64,000 nt of DNA from Rhodoplanes tepidamans (GCF_030813915.1 NZ_JAUSUJ010000020.1:1-64000); one strand, 5' to 3'. Shown: positions 1 through 9,210, numbered from the stretch's first letter. The notes: generated by a model not told the origin, from the sequence alone. Made by a program: numbers and translations.

Positions 1-100
1 GGTCCACCCCCACGGCGCCGGGGGCGGCCCCCCCCCCCCCCCCGCCGGGGGGGGGGGGGCGCGGCGGGGGGGGCGGCGGCCCCCCCCCCCCCCCCCCGCC
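1..100. repeat. G/C homopolymer window edge
   Basis: The first 100 bases are almost only C and G, in long mono-base runs: about 15 C near positions 29-43, a G run near 47-59 and a C run near 81-97. No reading frame or balanced palindrome is visible. Such runs at a sequence end are more typical of an assembly or sequencing artefact than of biology, so this edge should not be trusted as true sequence. Confidence 0.7.
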
Positions 101-253
101 GCAATGCGGCATAAAATCGACAACTTTGCGGTTCGAAACCGGGATCGTCGCGTTTCGCGCGCCGGGCCCGGCGCGCGTCCGGTACGCCGCGGACCGCATG
201 TGCCGCGGACCGCGTGCGCCATGTCCCATTCGGGCGTGCGCCGGGGAGGGAAG

Positions 254-1255
254 ATGCTGGGATTCGATCCGGCCGGCGGAACGGCCTCGCTGCCCGTGTG
301 GGCGGCCGGCGCGGTGGCTGCGGTCGCCGTGGTGGCCGCGGTGGCGGCCTGGCGGCGCAGCGGTGCCGGTGCGCTGGTGGCCGGGATCGCCGCCCTGACG
401 GTCGCGGCCCTCGCCGCCATGGCGGCCGTGACGGCCGGCAGCATCGTGCACGAGCGGGTGCTGGAACGCCGGGCGCTGGAGAGCCGCGTCGCCGATCTCG
501 CGGCGCGCGCCTTCGTGCCGGGCTCGCCGCTCGCCTGCCTGGACGGGCTCGCGGGGACGCCCGGCGAGGCCGCCTGCGAGGCGGCGCTGTTCGGCCGGCC
601 CGAGCAGGCCGCGGCGGCGGTCGCCTATGTGGCGGCCCAGCTCGACCTCGTGATGGCCGCGGCTCCGGTAGCGGCCGGCGACCGCGCCGCCGCCCGCACG
701 CTGGCGCCGCTCAAGCGGTCGCTCGCGGCCGACCGGTTCGGCCTCGTCGCCCATGTGCTGGCGGTGCGGGCGGGCTGCTCGCCGGAGGTGTGCGCTCCGC
801 TGGCCCTGCTCGACGATCCCGACCGGGTGCGCGCGCATCTGCGCGAGCGCCCGTTCGATCTCGTTCTCGCCCGCCACGCCGCCGGCTGGCCGGCGGGCGG
901 CGGAGCCGGTGACGAGGGCGGCGCCGCGACCGGCGCCACCGGGCCGGGGCTCGCCGGGACGTCGGCCGCCGGCAGCGCGGGCGCCTCGGGGCCGGGTTCG
1001 CCATCGGGGCCGAGCGGCCACCCGGTGTCGTCGCGCTACGACTTCCCGTCGGCCGCCTCGATCCCGCCGGTGAGCATCATGGCGCCGGAGCCGTCCACCC
1101 CGCCGCCGGCCGCCCCGCCGCGCGACCTGCCGGCCGCGGTGCCGGCCTCGCCCGGGTCGAAGCCGCAGGCTGCGCCGCCGGCCCGCCGGCCGCCGCCGGC
1201 GCGGTCCACCCAGCGCCACGCTCCGGCCGCTGGCGCGCCCGCCGGAGACGACTGA
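254..1255 (+). CDS. Membrane-anchored hypothetical protein
   Basis: Not assigned to a named family. The ATG at 254 is chosen because GGGGAGGG lies just upstream; an in-frame ATG at 104 would add 50 Arg-rich residues that look untranslated. The 333-aa product has two Ala/Val-rich membrane helices near residues 10-30 and 38-58. A charged helical region to about residue 215 follows, with three cysteines (two in CSPEVCAP). The last 110 residues are a Pro/Ala/Gly-rich low-complexity tail. This architecture (two helices, short periplasmic or cytoplasmic domain, disordered tail) suggests an envelope protein of unknown role. It is followed 81 bp later by the DUF1489 gene on the same strand. Confidence 0.65.
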   Translation: MLGFDPAGGTASLPVWAAGAVAAVAVVAAVAAWRRSGAGALVAGIAALTVAALAAMAAVTAGSIVHERVLERRALESRVADLAARAFVPGSPLACLDGLAGTPGEAACEAALFGRPEQAAAAVAYVAAQLDLVMAAAPVAAGDRAAARTLAPLKRSLAADRFGLVAHVLAVRAGCSPEVCAPLALLDDPDRVRAHLRERPFDLVLARHAAGWPAGGGAGDEGGAATGATGPGLAGTSAAGSAGASGPGSPSGPSGHPVSSRYDFPSAASIPPVSIMAPEPSTPPPAAPPRDLPAAVPASPGSKPQAAPPARRPPPARSTQRHAPAAGAPAGDD

Positions 1256-1336
1256 CCGGCCGATCGCCGGCCGGTGTCCACAAGCGCGCCGGCAGGTCCG
1301 CTGGCCGGGCCGGGGGGAATGCGCTAGGACCGGCGC

Positions 1337-1771
1337 ATGCCGCTTCACCTCCTCAAGCTCTGCGTCGGCTGCGACGGCATCGCCGATCTCGATGACTGGA
1401 TCCGCGAGCGTCTCGCCAAGCGCCCGGCGGGCAGCCCGCGCGAGCATGTCCACGTCACCCGCATGGTCCCCAAGCGGGCCGACGAGCTGGTCGCCGGCGG
1501 CTCGCTCTACTGGGTGATCCGCGGCGAGATCGCCTGCCGCCAGGACCTGCTGCGCGTCGAGCCCTTCGTCGATCAGGAGGGGGTGGGGCGCTGCCGGCTG
1601 GTGCTGAAGCCGCAGGTGGTTCCGGTGGTGCCGCGCCCCTACCGGGCGTTCCAGGGCTGGCGCTATCTCGCCGCCGCCGAGGCGCCGCCCGATCTCGACC
1701 GTTCGGCCCCCGGCATGCTGGCGATGCCCGAGGAGATGCGGCGAGAGCTGCGGGCCCTGGGACTGCTCTGA
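1337..1771 (+). CDS. DUF1489 family protein
   Basis: A 144-aa protein beginning MPLHLLKLCVGCDGIADL, the characteristic N-terminus of the alphaproteobacterial DUF1489 family. Length and the conserved features (HVTRMVPKRADELVAGGSLYWV near residues 37-58, and VPVVPRPYRAFQGWRYL near residues 94-111) match full-length members. The family is cytosolic and uncharacterised; the conserved KR-DEL-GGSLYWV block hints at RNA or nucleotide binding, but that is only inference. No operon partner is evident. Confidence 0.85.
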   Translation: MPLHLLKLCVGCDGIADLDDWIRERLAKRPAGSPREHVHVTRMVPKRADELVAGGSLYWVIRGEIACRQDLLRVEPFVDQEGVGRCRLVLKPQVVPVVPRPYRAFQGWRYLAAAEAPPDLDRSAPGMLAMPEEMRRELRALGLL

Positions 1772-1993
1772 CGGTATTTCTTCCCGAACTTGTATTTCGG
1801 ATGGAGGCCGAGCGCCAGCGCCCGGTCGAGCGGGGCATGATACCTTCGCGGGTACGTGAAATACTCTTCGAATTTGATCGGGACGACACGCCAACTCTTT
1901 TCCGTATCCAGTCATCTGCTGGAACATTCAGCCAAGCCGGGTCATGTGAGCCTACGTATTGTTCCTCGACTGTCCTCCGGCCCGGGATTGCCC

Positions 1994-2624
1994 ATGTCGC
2001 ATCGGAACGACCCGCCGCATACGCGGACCGCGGCCGAACGCCGCCACGACGTCCGCGTCGTGGTGAGCCTGCCGGGCCGCTACGTCCTCACGCGCCGGCG
2101 TGCCCTGGACGGCTCGAAGCCCGAGTTCGCCTGCCGGCTGGTCAACATCTCGCGGCACGGGATGGTGCTGGCCGGGCCGGTGATCGGCGCTCTCGAGGAG
2201 CCGGTCGCCGCCGGTTTCGACGAGTTCGGGAAGCTCGAGGGCAAGGTGCTGCGGCGGCTGTACGGCGGCTTTGCGATGAGCATCGTGGCCGATGCCGATC
2301 GGCTCGACCGGCTGGAGGCCAAGCTCGCCTGGCTCGACAAGCACCAGCGCGACGACACGCCCAATGCGCGCCAGCACAAGCGGATCGTGCCGGTGAACCC
2401 GCACTCCACGCTGATCCTCGCGGACGGGAGCGTGATGCCGTGCTTCGTCATCGACATGTCGGCCTCCGGCGTCGCCGTGTCGGCCGATCTGCGCCCGCCC
2501 ATCGGGTCGTGTCGAGCAGCTGCTCATCAAGCCGCCGGCGCGGCCGCGCCCGGCCGCCTCCGACCTCGCCTTCCGCGAGATCGTGCTGATCGACGTCGAG
2601 GAGCCGCCGGCGAGCAGGCTTTGA
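1994..2624 (+). pseudogene. PilZ-domain protein, frame-disrupted
   Basis: From ATG 1994 the frame encodes two PilZ-type c-di-GMP-binding modules. The first has AERRHDVRVVVSLPGRYVL with NISRHGMVLAG; the second has QHKRIVPVNPHSTLIL with VIDMSASGVAVSADLRPPIG. After PPIGS (about 2507) this frame degenerates into Arg/Ala-rich text. Shifting to the next frame at about 2505-2511 restores plausible protein, VEQLLIKPPARPRP..LAFREIVLIDVEEPP, ending in TGA at 2622-2624. PilZ proteins normally carry about 25 more residues here (the GRVVR..GFAVRF strand), so an out-of-frame deletion seems to have removed them. The unshifted frame would read on to 2806 with an unrelated tail. The start is uncertain because no good ribosome site is visible. 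A sequencing error could explain the shift but not the missing residues. Confidence 0.6.
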
Positions 2625-2729
2625 GGAGGCCGGATCAGGCCTGTGGCCAGACGCACGGTGCCCGCGATACGCGGCCGGGAACCGGGACGGCGGCTTCGTC
2701 CGTCACGGCGCGCAGTGTCCCTTGGCGTT

Positions 2730-3581
2730 TCACACCGCCAGATTGTCGATCAGCCGCGTGGTGCCGAGCTTCGCCGCCACGAGCAGGCGGATCGGGCCGT
2801 CCTTGACGGACCTCACCGGCGCCAGCGTCTCGGCGTGGCGGGCCTCCAGATAGTCGACCGCGAAGCCGTCGCGGGCGAGCGCCTTGCGGCCGCTCTCCAT
2901 CACCGCCTTGAGCGGCCGGCCGGCCGAGATCCGCGCGGCGCAGTCGGCGAGCACGCGATGCAGGGCCGGCGCGCGGGCGCGCTCCTCGGCCGACAGATAC
3001 GCGTTGCGCGACGACAGCGCGAGCCCGTCCGGCTCGCGCACCGTCGGCACGCCGACGATCCGCACCCGCAGATCGAGGTCGGCGGCGAGCCGCGTGACCA
3101 CCTTGAGCTGCTGATAGTCCTTCTGGCCGAACACCGCGATGTCGGGCCGCACCTGGCCGAACAGCTTGGCGACGACGGTGGCGACGCCGCCGAAGAAGTG
3201 CGGCCGGAACGCGTCCTCCAGGCCGGCGAGCGCCGGGCCTTCCGGCGACACCCGGGTGGCGAAGCCGTCCGGATACATCACCGCCGTGTCGGGCGCCCAG
3301 ACGAGGTCGACGCCGGCCTCGGCGAGCGCCGCCACGTCGGCGGCGAGCCGGCGCGGATAGCTGGAGAAGTCCTCGGTCGGGGCGAACTGGGTCGGGTTGA
3401 CGAAGACCGACACGACCACCCGCTCGGCCTTGCGGCGGGCCTGGCGCACCAGCGTCAGATGGCCGGCGTGCAGCGCCCCCATGGTCGGAACGAGCGCGAC
3501 GCTCTCGCCCTCGGCGCGGAGATGCGCCAGGGCGCGGTCGAGAGCCTTGAGCGTGCGGGCGACGGGAAGACGGGTTTTCAT
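2730..3581 (-). CDS. panC: Pantothenate synthetase
   Basis: Pantoate-beta-alanine ligase: ATP-dependent condensation of pantoate and beta-alanine to pantothenate, in the cytosolic CoA pathway. The 283 aa match the family length. The nucleotidyltransferase HIGH-type signature is MGALHAGH at residues 34-41. [49 protein letters not shown] and the KMSKS-like [11 protein letters not shown] are all present. It is convergent with the broken PilZ gene. panB, the usual neighbour, is not in this window. The start ATG at 3581 faces mipZ across 149 bp. Confidence 0.97.
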   Translation of the reverse strand: MKTRLPVARTLKALDRALAHLRAEGESVALVPTMGALHAGHLTLVRQARRKAERVVVSVFVNPTQFAPTEDFSSYPRRLAADVAALAEAGVDLVWAPDTAVMYPDGFATRVSPEGPALAGLEDAFRPHFFGGVATVVAKLFGQVRPDIAVFGQKDYQQLKVVTRLAADLDLRVRIVGVPTVREPDGLALSSRNAYLSAEERARAPALHRVLADCAARISAGRPLKAVMESGRKALARDGFAVDYLEARHAETLAPVRSVKDGPIRLLVAAKLGTTRLIDNLAV

Positions 3582-3730
3582 GATCGCCGATCAGGGTTCG
3601 CGCGGGCGGTTCGCGGGCGCGGCCTCGGCGCCCGGCGGTCGTGATCTGTTCACGACTCCCGGTCGGCCGGAGAGATAACTTGACCCTGCCGGGCGATCAA
3701 AACAAAAATCCCCCCGGCACGGAGGCGTTT

Positions 3731-4738
3731 ATGTGGTCTGATCCGGAACATCGGGAGTTGCGGCGGCGCGGGCCGATCTCGGCTCACGTGATCGTCGTCG
3801 GCAACGAGAAGGGCGGGTCCGGCAAGTCGACCACGGCCATGCATCTCGCCGTCGCGCTGATGAAGGCGGGCCAGCGGGTCGCCACCATCGACCTCGATTC
3901 GCGCCAGTCGACGCTCACCCATTACGTCGAGCGCCGCCGCCTGTGGGGCCACAAGATCAACCAGCCGCTCGACATCCCGCTGCACTTCTGTATCGCCCGC
4001 AGCGAGGGCGCGCGGGTCGACGAGAACGAGGCCGCCGAGTTCGGCCGCTTCGCCGACGCCATCACCGAGATCGAGCACCGTCACGACTTCCTGGTGATCG
4101 ACACGCCGGGCGCCGACACGTTCCTGTCGCGGCTCGCCCATTCGATGGCCGACACGCTGGTGACGCCGCTCAACGATTCGTTCCTCGACTTCGACGTGCT
4201 CGCCGCCGTCGATCCGCAGACCTTCGAGATCACCGGGGCGAGCCACTATGCCGAGCTGGTGCGCGAGGCGCGCCGTCAGCGCCGCATCGTCGACGGCAAG
4301 GTGACCGACTGGGTGGTGGTGCGAAACCGCCTCTCGACGCTGGGCTCGCGCAACCGCAAGCTGGTCGCCGAGGGGCTCAACGTGCTGTCCGGCCGGTTCG
4401 GCTTCCGCTTCGTCGAGGGCTTCGCCGAGCGGGTGATCTACCGCGAGTTCTTCCCGCGCGGCCTCACCGCCATCGACGACATCGGCGAGCAGACGCTCGG
4501 CACCCGGCCGAGCCTGTCGCACGTGACGGCGCGGCTGGAGGTGCAGGGGCTGCTGTCGAGCCTGCGGCTGCCGCTCGACGACCGCGGCCGCAAGCGCGCC
4601 GAGGCGCGGGCCGAGTGGTTCATGAGCGCCTACCGGCCGCTCGACACCGACGATCTGCTCGACGACGGGCTCGGCGAGGAGAAGGGGCCCGTGACCCTGC
4701 CGCGGATGCCGGACCCGACCTCGCCGGTGACGCGCTGA
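3731..4738 (+). CDS. mipZ: Division-plane positioning ATPase MipZ
   Basis: ParA/MinD-superfamily ATPase that in Caulobacter forms a gradient from ParB at the poles and inhibits FtsZ assembly away from midcell. ATG 3731 has GGAGG at 3721-3725; in-frame extension to 3641 is unlikely. The deviant Walker A is NEKGGSGKST (residues 25-34). DLDSRQSTLTHYVERR and the switch FLVIDTPGADTFLSRLAH are typical of MipZ rather than of chromosomal ParA. At 335 aa it is longer than Caulobacter MipZ because of an acidic and Pro-rich C-terminal extension after about residue 300. It is monocistronic, divergent from panC. Confidence 0.93.
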   Translation: MWSDPEHRELRRRGPISAHVIVVGNEKGGSGKSTTAMHLAVALMKAGQRVATIDLDSRQSTLTHYVERRRLWGHKINQPLDIPLHFCIARSEGARVDENEAAEFGRFADAITEIEHRHDFLVIDTPGADTFLSRLAHSMADTLVTPLNDSFLDFDVLAAVDPQTFEITGASHYAELVREARRQRRIVDGKVTDWVVVRNRLSTLGSRNRKLVAEGLNVLSGRFGFRFVEGFAERVIYREFFPRGLTAIDDIGEQTLGTRPSLSHVTARLEVQGLLSSLRLPLDDRGRKRAEARAEWFMSAYRPLDTDDLLDDGLGEEKGPVTLPRMPDPTSPVTR

Positions 4739-4914
4739 CGGTCCGCCGGCTGGCGACGGCAGGCCGACCGCCGGCCCCGACGCGGCGGCGTGTCGCCCCG
4801 AAAGGTCGGCCGCCGGCATTGCGTCCGGGCCGGTTCGCGGCCACTTCTAGGGCATGATCCGCCACAGGATTCCCGCTCCTTTCCGCCGCGGGTGCCGCAG
4901 CCACGGGTGTCGCG

Positions 4915-5679
4915 ATGGCCAAGCCGCCTGAGCGCACCCCCGGCGACACCCCTCCGGTCGACCGCACCCAGGGCGACACCACACCCGCCACAGCCTCGTC
5001 GCGCGCCGAGATCGACGCCTTCGTGGCGCAGGTGCGGGCGCTCGGCGCCGCCCGCGAGCCGGGCGCCGCCGCCGGCCCGCGCGGCCGGCTGGTGTTCGCC
5101 CTCGACGCCACCATGAGCCGCCAGCCGACCTGGGACACGGCCTGCCGGCTGCAGGCCGACATGTTCGCCGAGACCGCGGCGATCGGCGGCCTCGACGTCC
5201 AGCTCGTCTATTTCCGCGGCCTGTCCGAGTGCCGCGCGTCGAAGTTCGTCTCCGACCCGCGGGCGCTGGGCGGCCTGATGGAGCGGATCGACTGCCGCGG
5301 CGGTCACACCCAGATCCGCAAGGTCCTGGCTCACGTCCGGCGCGAGACCGAGGCCGGCAAGGTGGCGGCGCTCGTCTATGTCGGCGACGCCATGGAGGAG
5401 CCGGTCGACGATCTGTGCGCCCGTGCCGGCGAGCTCGGCCTCGCCGGCGTCCCGTGCTTCATGTTCCAGGAGGGACACGACCCGGTTGCCGAGCAGGCCT
5501 TCCGCGAGATCGCCCGGTTGTCGGGCGGGGCGTGGTGCCGGTTCAGCTCCGGCTCGGCGCACGAGCTCGGGGAGCTGTTGCGGGCGGTCGCCGCCTATGC
5601 GAGCGGTGGCCGCCAGGCGCTGCACCGCCTCGTCGACCGGAACGCCTCGGCGGTGCGCCTGTTGGAGCAGCTTCGATGA
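4915..5679 (+). CDS. vWA-domain protein, partner of DnaJ-like protein
   Basis: 254 aa, cytosolic (no signal peptide). After a polar N-terminal tail (about 60 residues) comes a von Willebrand A-like Rossmann fold: strand RLVFALDATMSRQ with an altered metal site (D-A-T-M-S rather than DxSxS), then LDVQLVYFRG, GGHTQIRKVLAHV, AALVYVGDAMEE and VPCFMFQEGHD. Hyphomicrobiales carry such proteins beside a J-domain membrane protein; the biochemical role is unknown. The stop overlaps the next start (ATGA at 5676-5679), so translation of the pair is probably coupled. The ribosome site at 4915 is weak. Confidence 0.8.
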   Translation: MAKPPERTPGDTPPVDRTQGDTTPATASSRAEIDAFVAQVRALGAAREPGAAAGPRGRLVFALDATMSRQPTWDTACRLQADMFAETAAIGGLDVQLVYFRGLSECRASKFVSDPRALGGLMERIDCRGGHTQIRKVLAHVRRETEAGKVAALVYVGDAMEEPVDDLCARAGELGLAGVPCFMFQEGHDPVAEQAFREIARLSGGAWCRFSSGSAHELGELLRAVAAYASGGRQALHRLVDRNASAVRLLEQLR

Positions 5680-6377
5680 CGCTTCTGCTCGGTCTGGCCG
5701 TCCTGGTCATCCTGCTGGCGGCCGCCAAGGGCTTCGCCGGGGCCGACCCGCGCGGAGTGGCGAAGGGGGCCCGGATCGCCGGCGGCGTGGCGGCGCTCGG
5801 CGGCGCTGCCTTCCTGGTCGCCCGCGGCCAGATCGGCATCGGCCTGCCGCTCGGCCTCACCGGGCTGGGGCTGCTCGGCTGGCTGCCGTTCGGCGGCGCC
5901 ACCTTCGGGCAGCGCACGCAGAAGACGCCGGGACAGGTGTCCCGGGTCCGCTCGACCTTCCTGGAGATGGAGCTCGATCACGACACCGGCGCGATGCGGG
6001 GCCGCGTCGTCGCCGGTCGGTTCGCCGGCGCCCCGCTCGACGGCCTCGACACGGCCACCCTGACGGGGCTGCTCGCCGACATGGACGAGGAGAGCCGGAC
6101 CCTACTTGCAGCGTATCTGGACCGCCGCAGTCCCGGCTGGCGTGAACACGCGCAGGGTGGTTCGACAGCGGGGCAGGGCGGCGCTGCGAGTTCCGGCAAA
6201 ATGACGGAACAGGAGGCCTATCAGATCCTTGGCCTTGAGCCGGGGGCGACTGCCGAGGACATCGGCCGGGCGCACCGCCTGCTCATGAAGAAACTGCATC
6301 CCGACCAGGGGGGGTCGACGTACCTCGCGGCCCGTGTGAACGAGGCCAAGGAGGTCCTGCTTCGCGGACATCGATAG
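5676..6377 (+). CDS. Membrane-anchored DnaJ-domain protein
   Basis: 233 aa. There are hydrophobic segments at residues 1-20 and about 32-75, a linker, then a C-terminal J domain from about residue 175: MTEQEAYQILGLEPGATAEDI, with the HPD tripeptide in KKLHPDQGGS that activates Hsp70 ATPase. The arrangement (membrane anchor, C-terminal J domain, no G/F or zinc region) resembles TIM14/Pam18-type and DjlA-like co-chaperones, not general DnaJ. It shares ATGA with the upstream vWA gene, which implies the two act together, possibly recruiting DnaK to a membrane-associated substrate. This last point is inference. Confidence 0.88.
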   Translation: MTLLLGLAVLVILLAAAKGFAGADPRGVAKGARIAGGVAALGGAAFLVARGQIGIGLPLGLTGLGLLGWLPFGGATFGQRTQKTPGQVSRVRSTFLEMELDHDTGAMRGRVVAGRFAGAPLDGLDTATLTGLLADMDEESRTLLAAYLDRRSPGWREHAQGGSTAGQGGAASSGKMTEQEAYQILGLEPGATAEDIGRAHRLLMKKLHPDQGGSTYLAARVNEAKEVLLRGHR

Positions 6378-6578
6378 AACTCCAACGCTTACGCAACGCG
6401 ACTCGACGTGCACGCGCTCCGCGGCCGGACGGGCCGGAGAGCCAGGCCTCCAGAATCCCCTTTGCGGGTGGTATCGTTGCTCGACCGGCGTCCGCTCTGC
6501 CTCGAATCGGCTCCGCGGGCGCCGGCCTCCTGTCGATGGAAGTTTGTCCGCTATTTATTAAATGTCGGTTCGCGACCC

Positions 6579-8414
6579 TCAGTTCTTGATGGTCAGGCAG
6601 GCAAAATCATTGCGCTTGAGATACTTGCAGGCCGCCTCGGCGGAGTCCTTCTCGAACCCGGCGAAGCGGGCCCGGTAGAACGTCTTGTTGTCGCGGGTGA
6701 CCGCCTCGGTGAAGGCGTCGGCATGGCCGAGCAGCGACTTGGCCTTGGCCTGGGCGGACGACAGGCGGTCGCGCGCCTCGCTCTCGGCCCCGAAGGCGCC
6801 GATCTGGATGATCCAGCCGCTGCGGGTCACCGGCTTGCGGGCCGGGTCGGCGGCGGGACGGCTGCTGCTGCTGGCGAGCGCGAAGGTGTTCTCTGTGTCG
6901 GCCGAGGCGACCGTGACCTCGGGGGCGGGCGCCGGCGCCGCGGCGGCCGGGGCCGGCGCAGCGGCCGGAGCCGGGGCGGCCGCGGCCTGGACCGGGGTCG
7001 GCACCTGACGGGCCGGCGCCGCCGCTTGGGCGGCGGCCGACGGGGTCGCGACCGCGACCTGGACCGGAGCGGCCGCGATCGCCGCGGCGGCGGCCGGACG
7101 GGCCGGCGCGGGCGCCGAAACGCGCGCCGGGGTCGGCGCCTGCAGGATGCGGGCGGCGGCGCGGGCGGCCGAGCGATCGTCCTGGGCCGGCACCACCGGC
7201 AGGTGGGCGAGCGGCGGCGTCAGCGAGGCGGTCTGCACGCCGGAGAGCTTCACCTTGATGGTCTTGACGGCGATCGGCTTGATCGGATCGGCGGCCGCGT
7301 GGGCCTTGGCCGGGTGGATCTTGCCCGGGGCCGGGCGGTCGATCTTGGCGGCGGCGACCGGGGCGCCCTTGGCCGGCATGGCCGGCGCGGCGGCCGCGGC
7401 GGTCGCCGGGGTGACCGGGACGCTGCCGGCCGAGGCGAGCATCATGCGCGGCGTCGCCGGCGTGGGCGTCGCCGCCGGTGCCGCGGCGGCGACCGGCACG
7501 TCGACGTCACGTGCCTCGGCGATCGGCGGCGCGGTGCGCCGGGTCGAGGCCTCGGCGATGTGCTTCTCGAGCAGGCTGCGCATGCGGGCGTCGCGGGCGC
7601 CGGCCGAGGCGCCGCCCAGCACCACCGCCACGAGGTGGCGGTTGTTGCGCTTCATCGACGAGACGAGGTTGAAGCCGGAGGCGCGGACATAGCCGGTCTT
7701 GATGCCGTCGACGCCCTGCACCGAGCCGAGCAGGCGGTTGTGGTTGCGGATCGTCTGGCCACGGAACGCGAAGGACGAGATCGAGAAGTAGCGGTAGTAG
7801 ACCGGGAAGCGCTCCTGGATGGCGCGGCCGAGGATCGCCTGGTCGCGCGCCGAGGTGACCTGGCCGCTGTCGGGCAGGCCGGAGGCGTTGCGGTAGACGG
7901 TGCGGCTCATCCCGAGCGCCCGCGCCTTGCGGGTCATCAGCTTGGCGAAGTCGTCCTCGTCGCCGGCGATCGCCTCGGCGATCACCACGGCGGCGTCGTT
8001 GGCCGAGCGGGTGACGAGGCCGCGGATCGCCTCGTCGGCCGTGATCGTCTGTCCCGGCTTGAGGCCGAGCTTGGTGGGCGACTGGGCGGCCGCGTGGGCC
8101 GACACCTTGAGGGGCGTGTCGGCCTTGATCTTGCCCGCCTCCATCCGCTCGAAGAGCATGTAGAGGGTCATGATCTTGGTGAGCGAGGCGGGATGCCGGA
8201 TGGCGTCCGGCTCGGCCGCATGGAGAACCTGGCCCGAATTGGCGTCGACCACGATGGCCGCGTAGGGCGGGCTGTAGCCGCCCCCGGACTTGGCGGCGCG
8301 CCGGCGCCCGCGGGCGTCGGCCGTGTCGACCACCAGGACGATCGCGGCGACGCCGGCGAGCAGGCCGACCGCGAGCGTGCGGAATCCACGCGTGTTCCCC
8401 AATGTCAGGAGCAT
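6579..8414 (-). CDS. D-alanyl-D-alanine carboxypeptidase with SPOR domain
   Basis: Penicillin-binding protein of peptidase family S11 (PBP5/6, DacC/DacF type), which trims the terminal D-Ala of muropeptides in the periplasm. The 611 aa contain an N-terminal signal/anchor (residues 12-34), the catalytic S77-x-x-K80 (SLTK), S137-A-N and K239-T-G. There follows a long Ala/Pro-rich linker (about 300-530) and a C-terminal SPOR domain (GWIIQIGAFGAESEARDRL..) that binds denuded glycan at the division septum. The ATG at 8414 has GAGGGGAAAC upstream. The linker is biased toward Ala/Pro/Val, as is common in this lineage. It is divergent from the phasin gene, so the intervening 356 bp holds both promoters. 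Confidence 0.95.
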   Translation of the reverse strand: MLLTLGNTRGFRTLAVGLLAGVAAIVLVVDTADARGRRRAAKSGGGYSPPYAAIVVDANSGQVLHAAEPDAIRHPASLTKIMTLYMLFERMEAGKIKADTPLKVSAHAAAQSPTKLGLKPGQTITADEAIRGLVTRSANDAAVVIAEAIAGDEDDFAKLMTRKARALGMSRTVYRNASGLPDSGQVTSARDQAILGRAIQERFPVYYRYFSISSFAFRGQTIRNHNRLLGSVQGVDGIKTGYVRASGFNLVSSMKRNNRHLVAVVLGGASAGARDARMRSLLEKHIAEASTRRTAPPIAEARDVDVPVAAAAPAATPTPATPRMMLASAGSVPVTPATAAAAAPAMPAKGAPVAAAKIDRPAPGKIHPAKAHAAADPIKPIAVKTIKVKLSGVQTASLTPPLAHLPVVPAQDDRSAARAAARILQAPTPARVSAPAPARPAAAAAIAAAPVQVAVATPSAAAQAAAPARQVPTPVQAAAAPAPAAAPAPAAAAPAPAPEVTVASADTENTFALASSSSRPAADPARKPVTRSGWIIQIGAFGAESEARDRLSSAQAKAKSLLGHADAFTEAVTRDNKTFYRARFAGFEKDSAEAACKYLKRNDFACLTIKN

Positions 8415-8770
8415 TGTTTCCCCTCATCCACCGGTCGCGCTGGTCGGCGCCCGATGTGTCCCCGTGACGTCCTTGGCCGCCGGCCGTTTGCCAAACCTGC
8501 GGCGGCTCACGAGACCGTTACCGGCAAATTCGGGCGTCACCGAGACGATGCGCTCATCCAAGCTAGGAAGGGCGAGTTGCGAATTCGTTAACGAATCCTT
8601 TGATCGAACGGCAGAATTTGCCGGTTATGCTGCACTGCAAAAATTTCTCTTGTAAAATTGTGCGGTGCACACTACACTTTTGACGGTCACAGCGCCCGGA
8701 TACGCGTTCACGTGGAGATCACGCAGCCGTGCGGGATGAGGCCGGAATAATGCAATCGGGAGACGTTCCA
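8415..8770. promoter_or_regulatory. Divergent dac/phasin control region with palindromes
   Basis: 356 bp without a gene, markedly more A/T-rich in its right half. A perfect 14-bp palindrome, ATTCGTTAACGAAT, lies at 8583-8596. At 8628-8639 is TGCTGCACTGCA, resembling the CTGC/TGCA-type boxes bound by the polyhydroxyalkanoate regulator PhaR in front of phasin genes. GTGCGGTGCACAC follows at about 8660. The PhaR assignment rests on resemblance only. Confidence 0.5.
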
Positions 8771-9130
8771 ATGACCATCCGTCTCGACAACGTGCAGGGC
8801 TTCGGCAAGGACGGCATGGACGCGGCCATGAAGTCGTTCGGGGCCGTGTCGCAGAGCATGCAGGCCATCGCGGCCGAGACCGCCGACTACTCGAAGAAGA
8901 CGTTCGAGCACGGCGCCGAGGTGCTGGAGAAGATTCTCGGCGCCAAGTCGCTCGACAAGGCGGTGGAGCTCCAGTCCGACTACCTGAAGGCGAGCTACGA
9001 GTCGTTCATCGCCCAGTCGAACAAGATGAGCGAGCTCTACGCCGATCTCGCCAAGGAGATCTACAAGCCGTTCGAAGGTCTGGTCGGCAAGTTCCCGGCC
9101 ACCCCGTTCGCCGGTCAGACGGGCAGCTGA
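8771..9130 (+). CDS. Phasin family protein
   Basis: 119-aa amphipathic helical protein of the alphaproteobacterial phasin_2 family (MTIRLDNVQGFGKDGMDAAM..). These proteins coat polyhydroxyalkanoate granules and control their size. ATG 8771 is preferred over in-frame upstream starts because GGGAGA lies at 8758-8763. Typical family features are AIAAETADYSKKTFEHGAE and the repeated heptad-like region SLDKAVELQSDYLKASYESF, with no cysteine and no signal peptide. It is followed by a strong terminator and preceded by a PhaR-like box, so it is probably monocistronic and induced during polymer accumulation. Confidence 0.9.
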   Translation: MTIRLDNVQGFGKDGMDAAMKSFGAVSQSMQAIAAETADYSKKTFEHGAEVLEKILGAKSLDKAVELQSDYLKASYESFIAQSNKMSELYADLAKEIYKPFEGLVGKFPATPFAGQTGS

Positions 9131-9210
9131 ACGCTCCCCGCCGGGCCCGACCCGCGCCGCCGGCGCGGACGCGGCACGGCCGGTCGATCGCCGGACGGGC
9201 GCCTGGACCG

